Assembly (NCBI RefSeq): GCF_009827405.1
Contig: NZ_WTYY01000002.1
Span: 124,001-188,000 of the forward strand
Reading direction: 5' to 3'
From: Alteraurantiacibacter aestuarii
GTDB taxonomy: Bacteria; Pseudomonadota; Alphaproteobacteria; Sphingomonadales; Sphingomonadaceae
DNA length: 64,000 nt
Shown here: positions 58,440 to 64,000 of the stretch, in pieces
Position numbering within the stretch: position 1 is the stretch's first letter
Layout: each line of letters begins with the position of its first letter
Position numbers and translations under genes: made by a program
Notes under the pieces: generated by a model
Databases searched by the model: none
What the model was told of the DNA's origin: nothing
What the model saw: only the letters and a program-made list of their open reading frames with translations

Positions 58440-61277
58440 ATGGGTAATGAAGCGCAAGATTTCCTCCCCGAACTGGATAGCCAGGACGGACCGCAGCAAG
58501 GCCCCAGCTGGGCCAGCACACGCTGGCCGCTGGATTTTGGCGGCGAGGATGATCTGACCGGGGCGATGGACCCCACCACCATGACCATCGCGGTGAAGCA
58601 GGCGGTGGCTCAGGCAGGCAAGGCGAGCGATCCCGAAGCGATCGAGAAGGCGGCGGATGCCTCCATCCGCGCCATGCTGCTGATCCGTACCTACCGCGTG
58701 CGCGGCCATCTGGCGGCGGACCTTGATCCGCTGCACCTGTCGCACCGCGAATTGCCGCGCGACCTGACGCTGGAATGGCACGGCTTTTCCGGCGCGGCGC
58801 TGGATGAAGAGGTGTTTATCGGCGGAAACCTGGGCTTCCACTGGATTACCCCGCGCCATCTGGTGGAGATCCTGCGCAAGAATTACTGCGGCCATGTCGG
58901 CCTGGAATACATGCATATCTCCGACGTGGAGGAGCGCCGCTTCCTGCAGGACCGGATCGAGGGGCCGGACAAGGTCATCCAGTTCACGCCGGAGGGCAAG
59001 CGCGCCATTCTGGGCGCGGTGATCCGCGGCGAGGAATATGAAAAGTTCCTCGGCAAGAAATATGTCGGCACCAAGCGCTTTGGCCTTGATGGCGGTGAGA
59101 GCATGATCCCGGCGCTGGAAGCGGTGATCAAATATGGCGGCTCACTGGGTGTGCGGGAAATCATCTATGGCATGTCCCACCGTGGCCGCCTGAACGTGCT
59201 CGCCAATGTCATGGCCAAGCCGTACAAGGTGATCTTCCACGAATTTTCCGGCGGCAGCGCCAATCCTGACGATGTGGGCGGTTCGGGCGATGTAAAATAC
59301 CACCTGGGCACCAGCACTGACCGTGAGTTTGACGGTATTTCCGTGCACATGTCGCTGGTCCCCAATCCAAGCCACCTCGAAGCGGTCAATCCCGTGGTGC
59401 TGGGCAAGACCCGCGCCCAGCAGGCGATCCGCGACGATCTGTCCAAGCACGATCAGGTGCTGCCGGTGCTGCTGCACGGCGATGCCGCCTTTGCCGGACA
59501 GGGTGTGGTGTGGGAATGCTTCGGCCTTTCGGGCGTCCGCGGATATTCCACTGGCGGCTGCCTGCACTTCGTGATCAATAACCAGATCGGTTTTACCACC
59601 AGCCCACAATTCGCCAGATCGTCACCTTACCCGTCAGACGTAGCCAAGGGCGTGCAGGCGCCCATCCTGCATGTGAACGGCGACAATCCCGAAGCGGTGA
59701 CCTTCGCCTGCAAGCTCGCCATCGAATACCGCCAGCGCTTCAAGCGCGATATCGTGATCGACATGTGGTGCTATCGCCGGTTCGGCCACAATGAAGGCGA
59801 TGAGCCCAGCTTCACCCAGCCGCTGATGTATGAACGGATCAAGCAGCATCCGCGCGTGAGCGAGCTGTATTCCGAGCGGCTGAAGGCCGAAGGCGTGATC
59901 GAGGAAGGCACCGCGCCCGCGATGCGCCAGGAATTCATCGACCATCTCGAAGAGGAATTCGAGGCCGGCAAGAGCTACAAGCCCAATGAGGCGGACTGGT
60001 TCGCCGGTCGCTGGAGCGGGCTGCACAAGCCAGCCGATCCCGAAAGCGCGCGCCGCAACGTGCACACCGCGATCGAGAAGAAGCTGTTCGAAAGCCTTGG
60101 CCGCACGCTGACCACGGTTCCCGCCGAACACACCATCCACAAGACGCTGCAACGTGTGCTGGATGCCAAGGCAAAATCATTCGAAACAGGCACCGGCTTT
60201 GACTGGGCCACTGCCGAGGCGCTGGCATTCGGCAGTCTGGTGACCGAGGGCTTCGGGGTGCGCCTGTCCGGGCAGGATTCGGGCCGCGGCACCTTCAGCC
60301 AGCGCCACGCCATCTGGATCGACCAGAATACCGAGAGCAAGTACATCCCGCTCGCCACCCTGCCGCACGGCAAGTTCGAGGTGTATGACAGCACCCTGTC
60401 CGAATTCGGCGTGCTCGGCTTCGAATATGGCTTTGCCCTGGCCGATCCCAAGACGCTGGTGATGTGGGAAGCACAGTTCGGCGATTTCGCCAATGGCGCG
60501 CAGGTCATCATCGATCAGTTCATCGCATCGGGTGAGGCCAAGTGGCTGCGCGCCAATGGTCTGGTGATGCTGCTGCCGCACGGCTTCGAGGGTCAGGGAC
60601 CGGAGCATTCCTCCGCCCGGCTCGAGCGGTTCTTGCAGCTGTGCGCCAACGACAACATTCAGGTGTGCAACATCACCAGTCCGGCCAATTACTTCCACGT
60701 CCTGCGCCGGCAGATGATGCGCCCATTCCGCAAGCCGCTGATCATCATGACGCCCAAGAGCCTGCTGCGCCATCCGATGGCCAAGAGCGATGCCGACAAG
60801 TTCATGGGCGAGAGCCACTTCATGCGCATCCTTTCCGACAAGTCGCCAATCGACGATGCCAAGGTGCGCCGCCTGGTGCTGTGCAGCGGCAAGGTCGCCT
60901 ATGACCTGATGGAAAAGCGCGATGCGGAAGGGCTGGACGACGTGTCCATCGTCCGTCTGGAACAGCTCTACCCATTCCCCGGAGAGCCGCTGGCCACGCG
61001 CCTCAAACGCATGACCGGGCTTGAACAGGTGATCTGGTGCCAGGAAGAACCGCGCAACAACGGCGCATGGTTCTTTGTCGACAACCAGATCGAGAATGCG
61101 CTGACCGCCGCCGGACACACCGGCATGCGCCCGCGCTATGCCGGGCGCGAAGTGGCGGCATCGCCTGCCACAGGGTTCGCCAAACGCCACCAGATGCAGC
61201 AGGAGGAGCTGGTTGCCGATGCGCTCGGCCTGTCTGATCGCTCCGCCGCCGCAAAACGCAAATCCACAGCCAGCTAG
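58440..61277 (+). CDS. sucA: 2-Oxoglutarate dehydrogenase E1 component
   Basis: 945 aa, normal for SucA. The thiamine diphosphate-dependent decarboxylase shows the N-terminal E2-binding part, [32 protein letters not shown], the [15 protein letters not shown] cofactor region, and [16 protein letters not shown] near the C terminus. It converts 2-oxoglutarate to a succinyl group on the E2 lipoyl arm. Start ATG 58440. sucB follows after 23 bases. Confidence 0.98.
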   Translation: MGNEAQDFLPELDSQDGPQQGPSWASTRWPLDFGGEDDLTGAMDPTTMTIAVKQAVAQAGKASDPEAIEKAADASIRAMLLIRTYRVRGHLAADLDPLHLSHRELPRDLTLEWHGFSGAALDEEVFIGGNLGFHWITPRHLVEILRKNYCGHVGLEYMHISDVEERRFLQDRIEGPDKVIQFTPEGKRAILGAVIRGEEYEKFLGKKYVGTKRFGLDGGESMIPALEAVIKYGGSLGVREIIYGMSHRGRLNVLANVMAKPYKVIFHEFSGGSANPDDVGGSGDVKYHLGTSTDREFDGISVHMSLVPNPSHLEAVNPVVLGKTRAQQAIRDDLSKHDQVLPVLLHGDAAFAGQGVVWECFGLSGVRGYSTGGCLHFVINNQIGFTTSPQFARSSPYPSDVAKGVQAPILHVNGDNPEAVTFACKLAIEYRQRFKRDIVIDMWCYRRFGHNEGDEPSFTQPLMYERIKQHPRVSELYSERLKAEGVIEEGTAPAMRQEFIDHLEEEFEAGKSYKPNEADWFAGRWSGLHKPADPESARRNVHTAIEKKLFESLGRTLTTVPAEHTIHKTLQRVLDAKAKSFETGTGFDWATAEALAFGSLVTEGFGVRLSGQDSGRGTFSQRHAIWIDQNTESKYIPLATLPHGKFEVYDSTLSEFGVLGFEYGFALADPKTLVMWEAQFGDFANGAQVIIDQFIASGEAKWLRANGLVMLLPHGFEGQGPEHSSARLERFLQLCANDNIQVCNITSPANYFHVLRRQMMRPFRKPLIIMTPKSLLRHPMAKSDADKFMGESHFMRILSDKSPIDDAKVRRLVLCSGKVAYDLMEKRDAEGLDDVSIVRLEQLYPFPGEPLATRLKRMTGLEQVIWCQEEPRNNGAWFFVDNQIENALTAAGHTGMRPRYAGREVAASPATGFAKRHQMQQEELVADALGLSDRSAAAKRKSTAS

Positions 61278-61300
61278 TCAGGCCCAAGGGAAATCCAATC

Positions 61301-62554
<1,254 letters not shown>

Positions 62555-62564
62555 GGAAGAAGTG

Positions 62565-63980
62565 ATGGCTGACAATTACGATTTCGACGTCCTGTTCATC
62601 GGCTCTGGCCCCGGCGGTTATGTCGGCGCGATCCGCGCGGCGCAGCTGGGGCTGAAGACGGCCTGCGTGGAAAGCCGCGAGACGCTGGGCGGAACATGCC
62701 TCAATGTCGGCTGCATTCCTTCCAAGGCGATGCTGCATGCGTCCGAATTCTATGACGCGGCGGCCAATGGCATGATGGCCAAGATGGGCGTGGACGTGAC
62801 GCCAAAGCTCAACCTTCCGGTGATGCATGATCAGCGCAGGGATGCGGTCAAGCAGCTGACCGGCGGGATCGAATATCTGTTCAAGAAGAACAAGGTCACC
62901 TGGATCAAGGGCTTTGCCAGCTTTGTCGATGCGCACACGGTGAAGGTTGGCGATGCCACCTACAGCGCGAAGGAAGTGGTGATCGCCACCGGTTCCTCCG
63001 TCACCCCGCTGCCCGGCGTGGACGTGGACAATGACAAGGGCGTGGTGGTCGATTCCACCGGCGCGCTGGAACTTGCCGCCGTGCCAAAGCACATGGTGGT
63101 GATCGGCGGCGGCGTGATCGGGCTGGAGCTGGGTTCGGTCTGGCGCAGGCTCGGCGCGAAAGTCACCGTGGTGGAATTCCTCGACCAGTTGCTGCCCGGC
63201 ATGGACGGCGATATCCGCAAGGAAGCCGCCAAGGTCTTTGCCAAGCAGGGCATGGAACTGAAGCTGTCTACCAAGGTCACCGGCGTTGCCGTGAAGGGCA
63301 AGACCGCCACCTTGACGCTGGAGCCTTCCGCAGGCGGCGCGGCAGAGACGCTGAAGGCGGACTGCGTGCTGGTTTCCATCGGACGCAGGCCCAATACCGA
63401 AGGGCTCGGGCTGGAGAATATCGGCCTGGAGACCAACAAGCGCGGCCAGATCGAGATTGACGGAGAATTCCGCACTTCGGTGGCCGGTGTGCGCGCCATT
63501 GGCGACGTGGTCCCCGGCCCCATGCTCGCCCACAAGGCCGAGGATGAGGGCATTGCGGTGGCCGAATGGATCGCCGGACAGACCGGCATCGTCAACCACG
63601 ATGTGATCCCCGGCGTGGTCTATACCTGGCCGGAAATGGCCGGTGTCGGCCTGACCGAGGAAGCCGCGCTGGAGAAAGCCGGCGGCGACAAGGCCGCGAT
63701 CAAGGTCGGCAAGTTCCCCATGCTCGCCAACAGCCGCGCCAAGACCAATCATGAGCCGGACGGCTTCGTGAAGGTGATCGCCGATGCGCAGACGGACCGC
63801 GTTCTGGGCGTGTGGGCCATCGCCTCTGTCGCCGGAACGATGATCGCCGAAGCCGCGCTGGGCATGGAGTTCGGCGCGACCAGCGAGGATATCGCCTATA
63901 CCTGCCACGCCCACCCGACGCACTCCGAAGCGATCAAGGAAGCGGCAATGGCGGTGCGCGGCAAGCCGATCCATATGTAA
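62565..63980 (+). CDS. lpdA: Dihydrolipoyl dehydrogenase (E3)
   Basis: 471 aa. FAD motif GSGPGGYVGAIRAAQLG, redox-active pair GGTCLNVGCIPSKA, second NAD motif VIGGGVIGLELGSVWRRLGAKVTVVE, and the catalytic His-Glu in HAHPTHSEAIKEA. It re-oxidises the lipoyl arm of the 2-oxoglutarate complex and may serve others. ATG 62565 preferred; GTG 62562 is one codon earlier. Confidence 0.97.
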   Translation: MADNYDFDVLFIGSGPGGYVGAIRAAQLGLKTACVESRETLGGTCLNVGCIPSKAMLHASEFYDAAANGMMAKMGVDVTPKLNLPVMHDQRRDAVKQLTGGIEYLFKKNKVTWIKGFASFVDAHTVKVGDATYSAKEVVIATGSSVTPLPGVDVDNDKGVVVDSTGALELAAVPKHMVVIGGGVIGLELGSVWRRLGAKVTVVEFLDQLLPGMDGDIRKEAAKVFAKQGMELKLSTKVTGVAVKGKTATLTLEPSAGGAAETLKADCVLVSIGRRPNTEGLGLENIGLETNKRGQIEIDGEFRTSVAGVRAIGDVVPGPMLAHKAEDEGIAVAEWIAGQTGIVNHDVIPGVVYTWPEMAGVGLTEEAALEKAGGDKAAIKVGKFPMLANSRAKTNHEPDGFVKVIADAQTDRVLGVWAIASVAGTMIAEAALGMEFGATSEDIAYTCHAHPTHSEAIKEAAMAVRGKPIHM

Positions 63981-64000
63981 GCGCCAGCATGGCAGAGCTT

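Noticed and set aside
63989..64000. Start of a further gene (ATG at 63989, MAEL)
   Set aside because: Only four codons remain in the window, too little to support a call.

Overview
This 64 kb window reads as chromosome of a GC-rich alphaproteobacterium, most likely a sphingomonad close to the Erythrobacteraceae. The taxonomic call is an inference from the CckA-type hybrid kinase, the SleB-type hydrolase, the PQQ-dependent sugar dehydrogenases, the mdh-sucD-sucA-sucB-lpd order and the sphingomonad-like short helix-turn-helix proteins; no rRNA or tRNA gene is visible to confirm it. About 55 protein genes are packed tightly, many with ATGA or TGATG start/stop overlaps.

Layout. 1-7 kb: two tandem DUF4139 secreted proteins, the cell-cycle kinase CckA, a DUF2062 membrane protein, SmpB and a flavin-dependent acyl-CoA dehydrogenase-like enzyme. 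7-15 kb: DapA, a lytic transglycosylase lipoprotein, GreB, an ECF sigma factor with a membrane partner, and a flotillin/YqiJ pair. 15-28 kb: an outer-membrane beta-barrel protein, RlmN with a methyltransferase and a MOSC protein, a glycine-zipper protein, an amidohydrolase, an MFS transporter, an unusual HTH-NAD synthetase fusion with a palindrome just upstream, a PQQ sugar dehydrogenase, and a pteridine-reductase-like SDR / cytochrome b / molybdopterin oxidoreductase operon. 28-35.7 kb: two cyclopropane-fatty-acid-synthase paralogues flanking a second PQQ sugar dehydrogenase, a MATE exporter, a possible permuted NlpC/P60 protein, and ArgG. 35.7-36.5 kb: a gene-free, strongly structured segment ending in a clear intrinsic terminator, probably a long non-coding RNA. 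36.5-41.1 kb: RlpA, a bL12-like membrane protein, an HTH protein, then an AT-rich two-gene cassette (DNA methyltransferase plus DGQHR-domain protein) that looks horizontally acquired and may be an unusual restriction or defence system. 41-47.5 kb: UvrA, a pseudouridine synthase, a 2H phosphoesterase and an M3 peptidase. 47.5-52.4 kb: a vitamin B12 uptake operon (btuBFCD-like) under a recognisable cobalamin riboswitch with a candidate promoter. 52.4-64 kb: a SleB hydrolase, a small hypothetical protein, a GGDEF-EAL protein and the TCA-cycle operon.

How the genes work together: the right end makes a co-transcribed block running from 2-oxoglutarate through succinyl-CoA plus malate dehydrogenase (mdh, sucD, sucA, sucB, lpdA; sucC is not here). 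The B12 block is a complete outer-membrane-to-cytoplasm import path controlled by its ligand. The most novel-looking parts are the methyltransferase/DGQHR cassette, the HTH-NadE fusion and the structured RNA-like region between argG and rlpA.
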